NCBI RefSeq assembly: GCF_019802045.1
Contig: NZ_JAHVHU010000018.1
Location: forward strand, 1 to 64,000
Direction of reading: 5' to 3'
DNA: 64,000 nt
DNA from: Membranihabitans marinus
GTDB taxonomy: Bacteria > Bacteroidota > Bacteroidia > Chitinophagales > Saprospiraceae
Part shown: piece by piece, positions 17,819 to 26,791 of the stretch
Position numbering within the stretch: the stretch's first letter is position 1
How the letters are laid out: each line of letters begins with the position of its first letter
The notes under the pieces: model-generated
Seen by the model: the letters and a program-made list of their open reading frames with translations, nothing else
What the model was told of the DNA's origin: nothing
The model's database searches: none
Program-made: the position numbers and the translations under genes

Positions 17819-17858
17819 ACAGCATACCGATCAAGATCAAGTATGCTGTGTATTTTTG
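17819..17858. promoter_or_regulatory. inverted repeat and TAnnTTTG box upstream of the CsbD-like gene
   Basis: ACAGCATAC (17819-17827) and GTATGCTGT (17841-17849) form a perfect 9-bp inverted repeat with a 13-bp loop. TATTTTTG at 17851-17858 fits the Bacteroidota -7 consensus TAnnTTTG, 22 bp before the ATG at 17880. The dyad overlaps the expected -33 region, a good place for an operator. The remaining part of the 17512-17879 gap is AT-rich, with no other structure seen. Confidence 0.4.
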
Positions 17859-17879
17859 AACTACTAAAATTCTTTATCC

Positions 17880-18164
17880 ATGATTAATGATCAAAAAGAA
17901 GAGCAGATAGAACAACGTGAAAATGCCCGAACGCCGGACCCTGATCCGATCGATAGCGACGATCAGACTGCGCGGTATGACCAGTGGGAAAAGAACTGGG
18001 AAAATTACCGGAAGCCTTTAAAACTCAAATACCCCGATCTGACCGATGACGATCTGCGTTATCAGCGGGGTGAATTCGGTCAGATGCTCGGACGCATTGG
18101 CGCCAAAACGGGATTGTCTGAATCTCAACTTCAGCGTCAGTTTTTAGAATGGGACAACAGATAA
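17880..18164 (+). CDS. small CsbD-like helical protein
   Basis: 94-residue, highly charged cytosolic protein. The second half, KYPDLTDDDLRYQRGEFGQM followed by LGRIGAKTGLSESQ, follows the pattern of CsbD-type stress proteins (lysine-rich, LTDDDL, GK-x-x-x-L-x-G-x-I-x-x-x-x-G). The first 35 residues are an acidic, disordered-looking tail. CsbD family members are induced by general stress, but their molecular role is unknown. A strong terminator follows. Confidence 0.55.
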   Translation: MINDQKEEQIEQRENARTPDPDPIDSDDQTARYDQWEKNWENYRKPLKLKYPDLTDDDLRYQRGEFGQMLGRIGAKTGLSESQLQRQFLEWDNR

Positions 18165-18190
18165 TTCCGTAGCAAACGGAATAGTACCCG

Positions 18191-18222
18191 AAAGTGAGAA
18201 TGCAATTGTTCTCACTTTTTTT
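18191..18222 (+). terminator. rho-independent terminator after the CsbD-like gene
   Basis: The perfect 10-bp stem AAAGTGAGAA / TTCTCACTTT with an 8-base loop is followed by a T-run. It lies 27 bp after the stop of the gene ending at 18164. The rest of the gap to 18500 holds nothing I recognise. Confidence 0.8.
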
Positions 18223-18500
18223 ATTTCGTATCTAATGTCATTCCAACGAATAAAAGCCCTTTCTACTTTCATACTCACCAATTCTTATACTTTTATTCGC
18301 CCCCTTACAATCACCCCTCTCTCCGGATAATTTTTCTCAAAAAAATCAACGCTTCAGACCTTCTGGCCACAATTCTTAGCATTCTCTCCAGCAGACAGCC
18401 GCTTCCCGTGTTTCATTTCTTCCGTATCGTAGGACTACCGTTATTCAAATAATTGATTAAATTCACCTGAGTAAATCAATCCGCTTAAAAGGAATCAAAA

Positions 18501-18923
18501 ATGGCAAAAAACAAAACCCGGGAAACGGACGCAAATGTTGAAGCATTTATCGAGTCATTTGCCAACACGGAACAAAAAAAGCAGGACAGCTTTGAATTGA
18601 TCAAACTGATGCAGAACATAACTGGGTTTGAGCCGAAAATGTGGGGGCCATCCATCATCGGATTTGGACGATATCACTACAAATATGCCAGCGGTCACGA
18701 AGGGGATGCGCCCCTGGTGGGGTTTTCGCCACGTAAAAGTGCAATTTCACTGTACGTGTTTACCGGAAAAGAAGACCACGAATATTTACTGGACAATCTG
18801 GGTAAATTCAGAAAAGGAAAAGCATGTATTTACATCAATAAGCTGGCTGATATTAACCAGGCTGCACTCGAAAATTTGATCAACGAAACCATTCGGTTTT
18901 TACAGGCTACCTACGGCGAGTAA
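18501..18923 (+). CDS. DUF1801 domain-containing protein
   Basis: 140-residue protein of the DUF1801/YdhG-like family. The N-terminal helix pair (VEAFIESFANTEQKKQDSFEL) is followed by the conserved core MWGPSIIGFGRYHYKY, the sheet segment AISLYVFTG, and KACIYINKLADIN. The function of the family is unknown; members are small single-domain proteins related to iron-chaperone-like folds. It is complete and monocistronic. Confidence 0.85.
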   Translation: MAKNKTRETDANVEAFIESFANTEQKKQDSFELIKLMQNITGFEPKMWGPSIIGFGRYHYKYASGHEGDAPLVGFSPRKSAISLYVFTGKEDHEYLLDNLGKFRKGKACIYINKLADINQAALENLINETIRFLQATYGE

Positions 18924-19135
18924 TAAAAGTGGTGCGAAGTAATTCTGCGTAGCAGCCCCACATCGGGTAGAGCAAAAGAACGCAACCTTCGCATGTCGAG
19001 ATTGATCAATATTCTTTATACTTTCATCGGGATTTGTATCTATCCAAAATTAAATATATTTTTAATGCATACATGACGACCAATTGTACACTATTGAGGA
19101 CTTCATCGGATTTCATATGGGTCGTCACATATATA

Positions 19136-20053
19136 ATGAAAAATCTAATGACAGAGATACCTAAATACCACGAAACCTTTATTCCAGTTTTAGAAACATT
19201 ACGATCAGGAAAGGCTCTTCCTAGTAGAGAACTAGCAACCAGAGTCCGAGAAAGATATTATTCTGATTTACCCATGGATCTCTTAGAAAAAAAGAACAGC
19301 TCGGGTTCTAATGTATTAATGGATCGAATCGGCTGGGGTAAATCTTATCTTAAAATGGCAAATTTTGTATACTACCCTACAAGAGGAAAAGTTCAAATAA
19401 CAGAAAAAGGAAAACAAATTCTTAAAAAAGGATCCTTGTCTCTCCACGAACTCCAAAACGATAATGAATTTATAAAACATAGGAATTCCGTACAAAGGAG
19501 AAAAGATAAGCAGGTAGAAATAGAAGTATTACCAAACAATATTGAGAATGCTTCACCTCAAGATTTAATAGATTCGGGCTTTACGTCCATTGAAGCAGAA
19601 GTCAAAGCTGAACTTTTAGAAAAGCTAAAAGAAATTGATCCTTACTATTTTGAAAAAGTAATTCTAATATTACTTCGACGTATGGGGTATGGAGATTTTA
19701 TTGAAACCTCAAAATCTGGAGACGGCGGTATCGATGGCATCATAAATGAAGATAAATTGGGGCTTGAAAAAATTTACACGCAGGCAAAAAGATATAACGA
19801 AAATAAAGTTCGAGAAAAAGATATAAGAAATTTTATTGGCGCCATGAGTGGTGATACAAGTAAAGGTGTTTTCATCACCACCTCGACTTTTGATGATTCA
19901 GCGGTACAAAAAGCAAAGGAAGCGCATCATACTATCATTCTTATAGATGGAGCCCGGTTAGTCGATTTGATGCACCAATACAATGTAGGCACACAAGTAA
20001 AAACAATATATGAGATAAAAGAGGTAGATAATGATTTTTTTGAGGGAGAATAA
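19136..20053 (+). CDS. Mrr-type restriction endonuclease
   Basis: Likely type IV enzyme that cuts modified DNA. The N-terminal winged-helix Mrr_N-like domain (KYHETFIPVLETLRSG ... GWGKSYLKMA) is followed by the Mrr catalytic domain. The PD-(D/E)XK-type signature is SGDGGIDGIINE with D near residues 196 and 200, then YTQAKRY with the Q-x-K pair, and the helix IRNFIGAMSG. The frame is open from 19034, but the conserved protein begins at ATG 19136 or 19148, and I chose 19136. The gene is clearly more AT-rich than its neighbours, consistent with recent transfer. No modification gene adjoins it, as expected for Mrr. Confidence 0.88.
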   Translation: MKNLMTEIPKYHETFIPVLETLRSGKALPSRELATRVRERYYSDLPMDLLEKKNSSGSNVLMDRIGWGKSYLKMANFVYYPTRGKVQITEKGKQILKKGSLSLHELQNDNEFIKHRNSVQRRKDKQVEIEVLPNNIENASPQDLIDSGFTSIEAEVKAELLEKLKEIDPYYFEKVILILLRRMGYGDFIETSKSGDGGIDGIINEDKLGLEKIYTQAKRYNENKVREKDIRNFIGAMSGDTSKGVFITTSTFDDSAVQKAKEAHHTIILIDGARLVDLMHQYNVGTQVKTIYEIKEVDNDFFEGE

Positions 20054-20102
20054 CTTGTGACAATCTAATAATTGGAAATACAACACACGACAATTCCAGC
20101 CT

Positions 20103-20414
20103 ATGCCAAGCTTTCTCCATTACTTCTTACATTTTGGGTTCCCCCTGGTGATCGCCTGTGTTCTTTTTCGGAAAAACTGGAAGAAAGTCTATCTCATTCT
20201 GATTCTGACCATGCTGGTGGACCTGGATCACTTGTGGGCAGACCCCATCTATCAGGCCGACAGATGCAGCATAAATTTTCATCCGCTCCACACCTATTAC
20301 GCCATGGTGATTTATGTAGTATTCCTTTTCTTGCGTAAACCTTTGAACATCATTGGAATTGGTCTACTACTACATATGTGGACCGATTGGATCGACTGTC
20401 TGATGATGAGGTGA
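20103..20414 (+). CDS. DUF6122 family membrane protein
   Basis: 103-residue protein with three or four hydrophobic helices and the conserved pattern LVDLDHLWADPI ... RCSINFHPLHT ... HMWTDWIDC. The Asp/His-rich sites (DLDH, FHPLH, H-x3-D) suggest a metal-binding membrane enzyme related to metal-dependent hydrolases of the YdjM/YfhO type. That is an inference; the family has no assigned function. It lies 50 bp after the Mrr gene and 115 bp before the FAD gene. Confidence 0.7.
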   Translation: MPSFLHYFLHFGFPLVIACVLFRKNWKKVYLILILTMLVDLDHLWADPIYQADRCSINFHPLHTYYAMVIYVVFLFLRKPLNIIGIGLLLHMWTDWIDCLMMR

Positions 20415-20494
20415 AAATTTGGATCTCTATCTATCGTAAAATCTCAACCACATCCTTTTTACGTAGTGTGGATGTTTCTACTATCCCTCATAAT

Positions 20495-20522
20495 TTGGTT
20501 TTTCGAAATATCACTATCTTTG
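20495..20522 (+). promoter_or_regulatory. Bacteroidota-type promoter (TTG-N17-TATCTTTG)
   Basis: TTG at 20495-20497, a 17-bp spacer and TATCTTTG at 20515-20522 match the TTG-N17-23-TAnnTTTG consensus. The ATG of the FAD gene is at 20530, only 7 bp after the -7 box. Transcription from this promoter would start at about the start codon and give a leaderless mRNA. Confidence 0.6.
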
Positions 20523-20529
20523 GCAGCTA

Positions 20530-22089
20530 ATGACGCCAGACTACATTGATATATCCATCGCCCCGGAATGGGCCAGAGACGACGCCGAGATTGAAAAGGC
20601 ATTGCAAAAAAAAGGTAAGCGTCCTCACCAGAGATACAACGTCATCAAACGATCTATTGATGCTCGTCGCAAACCCGTGGTATTTAAACTGCGATGCGCC
20701 ATCTTGCCAAAACCGGGCCAAAACGCCAACCCGGATTCGACGAAACCTCATCTGCACTACAACGATGTCTCTGATGCCACCGAGGTTTTTATTGCAGGCA
20801 GTGGACCCTGCGGCCTTTTTGCGGCAATAGCACTTATTGAACAAGGATACAAACCCATTTTGCTCGAACGCGGAAAAGATGTGCGCATGCGTCGCCGCGA
20901 TTTGGCTGTACTGAACCGGGAGGGCATCGTGAACCCGGAATCCAATTATTGCTATGGCGAAGGAGGCGCTGGCACGTACAGCGACGGCAAGCTGTATACC
21001 CGTTCCAAAAAACGAGGCAACGTCGATCGCATCCTGAACTACCTTGTTGCTTTTGGCGCTCCCCGGGACATCTTGATTGATGCCCATCCACACATCGGCA
21101 CCAATAAATTGCCCAAACTGATCGAAGCAGTTCGAGAATACATATTGGAATGCGGCGGGGAGGTACGTTTTAATACCAAGCTGACGGACATCAAAGTCTC
21201 CGCTGACGCTCTTGATCAGATCGAACTCAACGGGAATGAGTGGCTGAACTGCAAAGCACTTATTTTAGCGACCGGTCACTCGGCCAGAAGCATTTTCTAT
21301 ATGCTCCACCGCAGAAATATATTGATCGAAGCCAAACCGTTTGCACTGGGGGTACGGGTGGAACATCCACAGACAATTATTGATCAGATACAATACAAAT
21401 GCGTCACCCGGAGCGAACATTTACCCCCCGCTTCCTACAGCCTGGTACATCAAGTAAAAAACAGGGGGGTCTACTCCTTTTGCATGTGTCCCGGCGGAAT
21501 TATTGCACCCTGTGCAACGGCACCCGGTGAAATCGTCACGAATGGCTGGTCCCCATCGAAGCGCAACAACCCATATGCCAATTCAGGAATGGTCGTATCC
21601 ATTGATGCAGAATTATACGATCCTCAAAACACCGGAAATCCTCTGAAAGCATTGGAATATCAAATGCAGGTCGAGAAAGCGGCCTATAAGCTGGGTGGTG
21701 GTCAGCAAACCGCCCCAGCACAACGCCTTGTGGATTTCGCGAATAATAAAGTCAGTGAGGACTTACCGCAATGCAGTTATTTGCCCGGCGTGGTATCCAG
21801 TGACCTCCGGGCGTGTCTGCCAGCCGAGGTGCATTTCAGATTACAGGCTGCATTCAAATCATTTGGTCACAAAATGAAAGGTTACTATTCCAATGAAGCT
21901 ATTTTAGTGGCTACCGAATCCCGAACGTCTTCCCCCATTCGTATTCCTCGCAATGATGGATTGGAACATCCGCAGGTAAGTGGTTTGTTTCCTTCCGGAG
22001 AAGGAGCCGGTTATGCAGGTGGTATTGTTTCTGCAGCCATTGATGGTCAGCGATCGGCTGAAGCGGTAGTTGCAAAATTCAATAAGTAA
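20530..22089 (+). CDS. FAD-dependent oxidoreductase (COG2509-like dehydrogenase)
   Basis: 519-residue flavoprotein. A family-specific N-terminal domain (about 1-80) precedes the dinucleotide-binding motif GSGPCG (90-95) with the acidic end of beta 2 in LLERG. The segment CYGEGGAGTYSDGKLYTR is diagnostic of the family. ATGHSARS and SGEGAGYAGGIVSAA, the FAD-contacting C-terminal segment, are present. The substrate is unknown. No nearby gene reveals a pathway. The gene seems to be read from a promoter only 7 bp upstream of the start codon. Confidence 0.9.
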   Translation: MTPDYIDISIAPEWARDDAEIEKALQKKGKRPHQRYNVIKRSIDARRKPVVFKLRCAILPKPGQNANPDSTKPHLHYNDVSDATEVFIAGSGPCGLFAAIALIEQGYKPILLERGKDVRMRRRDLAVLNREGIVNPESNYCYGEGGAGTYSDGKLYTRSKKRGNVDRILNYLVAFGAPRDILIDAHPHIGTNKLPKLIEAVREYILECGGEVRFNTKLTDIKVSADALDQIELNGNEWLNCKALILATGHSARSIFYMLHRRNILIEAKPFALGVRVEHPQTIIDQIQYKCVTRSEHLPPASYSLVHQVKNRGVYSFCMCPGGIIAPCATAPGEIVTNGWSPSKRNNPYANSGMVVSIDAELYDPQNTGNPLKALEYQMQVEKAAYKLGGGQQTAPAQRLVDFANNKVSEDLPQCSYLPGVVSSDLRACLPAEVHFRLQAAFKSFGHKMKGYYSNEAILVATESRTSSPIRIPRNDGLEHPQVSGLFPSGEGAGYAGGIVSAAIDGQRSAEAVVAKFNK

Positions 22090-22201
22090 ATTTTCCACGA
22101 AAACACCTCACAACACTTCACTATAGAATTAGACCCGCAATAGCAGGTGTAGTGCAATGGTATTCGAAGGACGAATGCATGCCCGTCATGAATTGAGCCC
22201 C

Positions 22202-23101
22202 TCAGGCATCCACCCAATTCACTCCTTTTTTCAGCCATTCCTGCGTGTTCACTGCGTTCTTATCCTCTGATTCATCATACTGGTACGCCCAATTTGCTTG
22301 TGGGGGAAGACTCATCAGGATGGATTCGGTACGACCGTCACTGATCAAGCCAAACTTGGTTCCCCGATCCCAGACCAGATTAAACTCCACATATCGACCC
22401 CGACGTATCATCTGCCAGACCTTTTCCAGGTTCCCATACGGCCGATGGTTCGTGGCTTCATACTGCTCCTGGTAAGTGGGAACAAACACTTCCCCCACAT
22501 TTTGTACAAATTGAAAAATAGCCGCTTTGTCACTTCCGGATTGTTCGTTGAGGTGGTCAAAAAAGATGCCCCCCACACCCCGGGTTTCGCGCCGGTGTGG
22601 AATGTAAAAATAATCATCCGCCCATTTTTTATATTTATCATAACCAGCGGGATCAAAAGCATCGCACACCCCTTTCATTTTTAAATGAAAATTTTTGGCC
22701 AATGCAACATCGACATAATGAGGGGTTAAGTCGATACCACCGCCGAACCACCAGTCCGCACCGTCATCCAGTTCAAAATACCGGACGTTCATATGAATGA
22801 TAGGCACCATGGGTGAGACCGGGTGCAATACGATGGACACACCACACGCTTGCCATTGGTCTCCGTCCATATTCATGGCATCCCGCATTTTAGGGGTCAC
22901 AGCACCATGCACATGAGAATAGTTCACGCCGCCTTTTTCGATTCCGGCTCCGTGAATGATGCGGGTACGACCACCACCACCGCCTTCCCGCTCCCAAAGA
23001 TCTTCCCGGAAACGACCTTTCCCGTCCATTTTTTCCAACGCGGTACAAATGTCGTCCTGCAATGACTCGAAGTAGGAGATAATTTCTGTGGTCTTAATCA
23101 T
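22202..23101 (-). CDS. hemF: oxygen-dependent coproporphyrinogen-III oxidase
   Basis: Converts coproporphyrinogen III to protoporphyrinogen IX with O2, the aerobic step of heme synthesis. The 299-residue protein has the HemF signatures SLQDDICTALE, GGGGRTRIIHGAGIEKGGVN, NVRYFELDD, WWFGGGIDLTPHY and the C-terminal RRGRYVEFNLVWDRGTKFGL block. The length is normal. Its start overlaps the stop of the ArsC-like gene by 8 bp, so the two are co-transcribed. Its presence indicates growth with oxygen. Confidence 0.96.
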   Translation of the reverse strand: MIKTTEIISYFESLQDDICTALEKMDGKGRFREDLWEREGGGGGRTRIIHGAGIEKGGVNYSHVHGAVTPKMRDAMNMDGDQWQACGVSIVLHPVSPMVPIIHMNVRYFELDDGADWWFGGGIDLTPHYVDVALAKNFHLKMKGVCDAFDPAGYDKYKKWADDYFYIPHRRETRGVGGIFFDHLNEQSGSDKAAIFQFVQNVGEVFVPTYQEQYEATNHRPYGNLEKVWQMIRRGRYVEFNLVWDRGTKFGLISDGRTESILMSLPPQANWAYQYDESEDKNAVNTQEWLKKGVNWVDA

Positions 23102-23456
23102 GGTTTAGTTTGCTTTTAGCGGCTGCAACAATTTTTTTGCTGTTTCCGACAAAATAGGTGTCGTCGATCTTAATCACCGGTCGTTTCAAGAACGCATAAT
23201 GACTCAACAAAAGTTCTTTGGCTTCATCTTCTCCGAGATCACGCGCTTTCTTGTCCATGGTTCGAAACTGCATGCTGCGCCCATTAATCAAAGCTTTGTA
23301 TGAACCGACGTTCGCTTTCATCGATTCAAGTTCTTCCTTCGTAACCGGATCTGTTTTGATATCCTTCAAAGTGGCGTTGGAATCCGAGAGACCGAGTTCT
23401 TTCAGGATTCTTGAACACGTACTGCAAGTGGATAGATGCCATACCGTAATAGTCAT
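23094..23456 (-). CDS. ArsC/Spx family glutaredoxin-like protein
   Basis: 120-residue thioredoxin-fold protein of the arsenate reductase (ArsC-like) family, with C11-S-T-C14 near the N-terminus, the central RSMQFRTMDKKARD segment and KRPVIKIDDTYFVGNS. In true arsenate reductases the active Cys is in HNPxCxxSR. Here the CSTCSR motif and the lack of arsenic genes suggest a general redox role. It is first in an operon with hemF (8-bp overlap). Confidence 0.82.
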   Translation of the reverse strand: MTITVWHLSTCSTCSRILKELGLSDSNATLKDIKTDPVTKEELESMKANVGSYKALINGRSMQFRTMDKKARDLGEDEAKELLLSHYAFLKRPVIKIDDTYFVGNSKKIVAAAKSKLNHD

Positions 23457-23661
23457 AGAATTCCTATATTTAAGGATTTAATGTATTAGTGCCACAGTGA
23501 AACGTACCGCCTGAAAAGATCATTGTTATTGAATCCTACTTCTTTCTTTTCGGAAAAAATCGAATCGAGTTCAGCATGATTCACTAGGTAAAACAACGAT
23601 GTTCCCCTTTCACATTTTTCTGTTCGTGCACTATATTCAAGAAACACAAAAATAGAAGTCT

Positions 23662-24492
23662 ATGACCAATAACGAAGCAAATTTGATCATTAATTCCAAA
23701 GGGGCCATTTATCATATCGGTTTAACGCCGGAAGACATCTGTCCGATCGTCATCACGGCCGGTGATCCCGACCGGGTCACCCAAATTGCAGGTTACCTCG
23801 ATTATATAGATCAGGAAATTACGCACCGGGAATTTCATTCCGTGAAAGGTCGACTCGGAACGCAGCGGATATTGATTATCAGTACCGGGATCGGGCCGGA
23901 CAATATCGATATAGTTCTCAACGAGCTGCATACGCTTTACCTCCAGGCCATCCGTCAGGGATTGATTCAGAAAAAAAGACTTAAAATTGTTCGTCTCGGA
24001 ACTTCGGGTTCCATACACCCGGATATCCCCATTGATACTCTGTTGATTTCTACTGCTGCCGTGGGATTGGACAATGTACCTTCCTTTTATAAGACCACAC
24101 GAAAATACATCAACGACCAAACCAGTAAACTCCCCTACTACACCGTAAATGCCCCGGGCCAATATTGGAAACATTTCACCCAGATCGAGGGATCGTACAC
24201 GGGGTCAACGCTGACCTGCGCCGGATTTTACGGACCTCAGTTTCGCACGGTACATCTTCAACCCAGCTGGAAACTATCCGATATCAGGAATCATCTTCAA
24301 GAACGCGATGTCGTGGTAACAAACATGGAAATGGAAACAGCAGCCATTTACTTTTTTGCCACAGAACTGGGCCACGAAGCGGTCTCACTCAATGCGATCA
24401 TTGCGGACCGATTAAACAATCGATTTTCTAAAAATCCGGCTGCCATCGTTACCAATATGATCAATCGTGCTTTCCAAGTCATCGACCGCTAG
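23662..24492 (+). CDS. nucleoside phosphorylase (uridine phosphorylase-like)
   Basis: 276-residue member of the PNP/UDP family, which splits nucleosides with phosphate into a base and ribose-1-phosphate. Signatures are ITAGDPDRV (phosphate loop), GTSGSIHPDIPID and NMEMETAAIYFF, which contributes the ribose-binding Glu-Met-Glu. The sequence fits the uridine-phosphorylase-like branch typical of Bacteroidota. Exact base specificity cannot be read. It is monocistronic. Confidence 0.88.
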   Translation: MTNNEANLIINSKGAIYHIGLTPEDICPIVITAGDPDRVTQIAGYLDYIDQEITHREFHSVKGRLGTQRILIISTGIGPDNIDIVLNELHTLYLQAIRQGLIQKKRLKIVRLGTSGSIHPDIPIDTLLISTAAVGLDNVPSFYKTTRKYINDQTSKLPYYTVNAPGQYWKHFTQIEGSYTGSTLTCAGFYGPQFRTVHLQPSWKLSDIRNHLQERDVVVTNMEMETAAIYFFATELGHEAVSLNAIIADRLNNRFSKNPAAIVTNMINRAFQVIDR

Positions 24493-24589
24493 TGCACCAA
24501 ATCATAAATAATGTACAGGTATTATCTAGCGCTTCCATCCCCCGGCTTACCCTGTTTAGCCCAAATAAAAGCTCTATTGCAGCTTGACT

Positions 24590-24680
24590 CAAAAGACCTC
24601 GGAGAGGCCCCCTTTCATAAAAATGAACGTTCACAAAAGCTGTCAAAACCCAATACATATACTGCCCGCTAAAAAACTCT
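24590..24680 (+). repeat. fragments shared with the 28.4-28.7 kb intergenic region
   Basis: A stretch near 24625-24680 (CGTTCACAAAAGCTGTCAAA, then ACCCAATACATATACTG, CCGCTAAAAA) reappears in two pieces at about 28445-28475 (CGTTCACGAAAGTTCACAAA, ACCCAATACA) and 28636-28660 (ATATACTGACCGCTAAAAA). The 584-bp gap 24493-25076 otherwise holds only non-convincing short ORFs and the terminator at 25001-25037. I read it as decayed repetitive DNA. Confidence 0.4.
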
Positions 24681-25000
24681 GGTTAAAACCAGCTTGCCCC
24701 GCATGGATTTTGGGGCCGCTACGGGGGGCTTTTGCTATTGTTTATCGGGTAGTGCACTCCTCTTCCGCTAGTACTTCGATCCCATACAGCGCCCGGAAAA
24801 AACGAATAACTCTGATAGACTCCAGGACTGACCTCAAGCAAAAACCACTGCACCCCAGTAACGGATCCAAATTCCCCATCCGCAAGCTAACTTTACCCTG
24901 TGGATGAAGTATCACAGGGTGAAGCTGCTCGAGATGAAATGAGATTGTAATTCATTTTATCGACATTGGTAAGAAATAATAGGCAGGTAAGTGCAGTACA

Positions 25001-25037
25001 GAAAAAGACCTCTACAGCTTCAGTGCCATAGAGGTCT
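25001..25037 (-). terminator. rho-independent terminator of the transaldolase gene
   Basis: On the minus strand the arms AGACCTCTA and TAGAGGTCT (25029-25037 and 25006-25014) form a 9-bp perfect stem, followed by TTTTTC. It lies 40 bp after the stop codon at 25077. Confidence 0.8.
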
Positions 25038-25076
25038 CTAAATATTCATATTTTACCCCAAGTGAAGGATCTCCGG

Positions 25077-25733
25077 TTATTTCTGGGCATTTTTATGATC
25101 AGCCAGGAATTTTTCCAGTCCGATATCGGTCAAGGGGTGCTTAAGCATACCCAGGATCGCATCCAGCGGACAGGTGACCACATCTGCACCATTTCTGGCG
25201 GATTCTACGATGTGCAGTGAAGATCGAATAGAAGCTGCTAATATCTCCGTCTCAAAACCCTGGACTGCGTATATTTCGGCGATGTCATGGATCAGCTGCA
25301 TCCCGTTCCAGTTAATGTCATCAATACGGCCAATAAACGGCGACACATAGGACGCACCTGCCTTGGCACAGAGAATCGCCTGACCGGCACTAAAGACCAG
25401 CGTACAATTGATTTTTATTCCGTTATCGGAAAGGTGGCGTATCGCTTTGACCCCGTCTTTGATCATGGGAATCTTAACGACGATATTATCTGCGATCTCC
25501 GCCAGATATTCGCCTTCTTCGACCATTTCTTCATATTCAGTGGCAATCACCTCGGCACTCACATCCCCATCTACGATCTTACAGATTTCCTCATAGTGTT
25601 TACGGATATTATCTTTGCCGGTGATGCCTTCTTTGGCCATGAGTGAAGGATTGGTGGTCACGCCATCCAACACACCCAGATCACGCGCTTCCTTAATCTG
25701 ATCGATGTTCGCTGTATCTAGAAAAAACTTCAT
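25077..25733 (-). CDS. tal: transaldolase (short, fructose-6-phosphate aldolase type)
   Basis: 218-residue TIM-barrel enzyme of the MipB/TalC class. It transfers a dihydroxyacetone unit between sugar phosphates in the non-oxidative pentose phosphate pathway. [16 protein letters not shown] and [12 protein letters not shown] open the barrel, the Schiff-base lysine is K87 in NIVVKIPM, and [10 protein letters not shown] and SPFIGRIDD follow. The length is right for the subfamily. Neighbours do not indicate a dedicated pathway. Confidence 0.93.
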   Translation of the reverse strand: MKFFLDTANIDQIKEARDLGVLDGVTTNPSLMAKEGITGKDNIRKHYEEICKIVDGDVSAEVIATEYEEMVEEGEYLAEIADNIVVKIPMIKDGVKAIRHLSDNGIKINCTLVFSAGQAILCAKAGASYVSPFIGRIDDINWNGMQLIHDIAEIYAVQGFETEILAASIRSSLHIVESARNGADVVTCPLDAILGMLKHPLTDIGLEKFLADHKNAQK

Positions 25734-25977
25734 GATTGTGAATTTTAGAGGTGGAAAAAAATTTGAATAATTGTTGATGTCAAAATCAATGCACAGGGCA
25801 AATCCTTTTTAGAGGCAGTATCGTTAGAAAATGTGCCGATAAAATGCGAAATCCGCTTCTGACATGATAATTAACGGATGTGCAAAATGGTTTTATCACA
25901 GTGCATTCTGAAAAACTACCTTGTCACTGTCCTTTAACTAACCAAACAACGAGATGTCCGATCAGTTCAAATAAAAA

Positions 25978-26072
25978 TAGAGAACACATGCCGTCCGCTA
26001 CAACCGCCTACCCTTGCTGCGTTTCCACCCTGGGGGGATTCAGCAGGAGCTGGACGCATGGTTCTCTGTCGC
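25978..26072 (-). ncRNA. ffs: signal recognition particle RNA, small bacterial type
   Basis: On the minus strand the apical SRP domain is readable: CAGCTCCTGCTGAA, CCCCCCAGGGTGGAAACGCA and GCAAGGGTAGGCGG, which hold the conserved asymmetric loop that binds Ffh. The flanks GAGAACCATGCGTCCAGCT and AGCGGACGGCATGTGTTCTC pair to close the hairpin. The ends are approximate. Between it and the transaldolase start (25734-25977) I see only AT-rich non-coding DNA. Confidence 0.85.
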
Positions 26073-26106
26073 AAAGATAATTAATATCCGCGGTATATCA
26101 AAAATT

Positions 26107-26784
26107 TTAGTCCAAGTAAATTTTCCATTGTTGCAATGACGGAACAGGGGCCTGAATATGAATACGTTCTTTCTTCACCGGATGTACAAATTCCAGACTA
26201 CGGCAATGGAGCGCAATGGACCGATCCTCCATGTTCTGCTGTGCTTTGTACTTGAGATCTCCGATGATGGGTGTGCCAAGAGATGATAGTTGCACCCGGA
26301 TTTGATGTGATCTTCCCGTCTTCGGGGAAACTTCCACGAGACATTTGCGATTAATCACCTTAGTCACTTTATAAGACAGCACGCATTTTTTTGCGTCTGG
26401 TTTGCCTTGTTTTGTGATAAAGCTGATGTTTTTCTTTCGGTTTTTGGCGATATAATGGGTCAATCGTCCCTCCAGTGGTTCCGGAACGCCTTCTACGAGA
26501 GCCAAATATTGCTTCTTGACTTTGTCTTGTTGAAAAAGCTGATTCACCCGCCCAAGTGCTTTGGACGTTTTACTAAAAAGCAGGACCCCGCTCACCGGAC
26601 GATCCAACCGATGATTGGGCGCCAGAAATACATCGCCGGGTTTATTATAGGTCACTTTGATATATCGTTTCAGAACATCCAGAATAGGCTCATCTCCCGT
26701 CCGATCACCCTGCACCAGGAATCCAGCCGGTTTATTGATCGCTATCAGGTGATTATCTTCATAAAGTATTTCTGCTTTCTTCAC
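26107..26784 (-). CDS. RluA-family pseudouridine synthase
   Basis: 225-residue enzyme that isomerises uridine in rRNA or tRNA. HRLDRPVSG contains the catalytic aspartate D61. ALVEG, GRSHQIRVQLSSLG and GDLKYKA are further family motifs. It lacks the S4 domain of RluC/RluD, so it matches the shorter TruC/RluA-like group. The target base is unknown. It lies 7 bp after the tRNA methyltransferase gene, so both are probably one operon for RNA modification. Confidence 0.92.
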   Translation of the reverse strand: MKKAEILYEDNHLIAINKPAGFLVQGDRTGDEPILDVLKRYIKVTYNKPGDVFLAPNHRLDRPVSGVLLFSKTSKALGRVNQLFQQDKVKKQYLALVEGVPEPLEGRLTHYIAKNRKKNISFITKQGKPDAKKCVLSYKVTKVINRKCLVEVSPKTGRSHQIRVQLSSLGTPIIGDLKYKAQQNMEDRSIALHCRSLEFVHPVKKERIHIQAPVPSLQQWKIYLD

Positions 26785-26791
26785 GATTCGA

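Noticed and set aside
20527-21093. 188-codon minus-strand ORF over the FAD gene
   Set aside because: Antisense shadow of a well-recognised flavoprotein.
24584-24907. 107-codon ORF after the nucleoside phosphorylase gene
   Set aside because: The translation is Pro/Lys/Ser-rich without domain-like pattern, and it overlaps repeat fragments shared with 28.4-28.7 kb.
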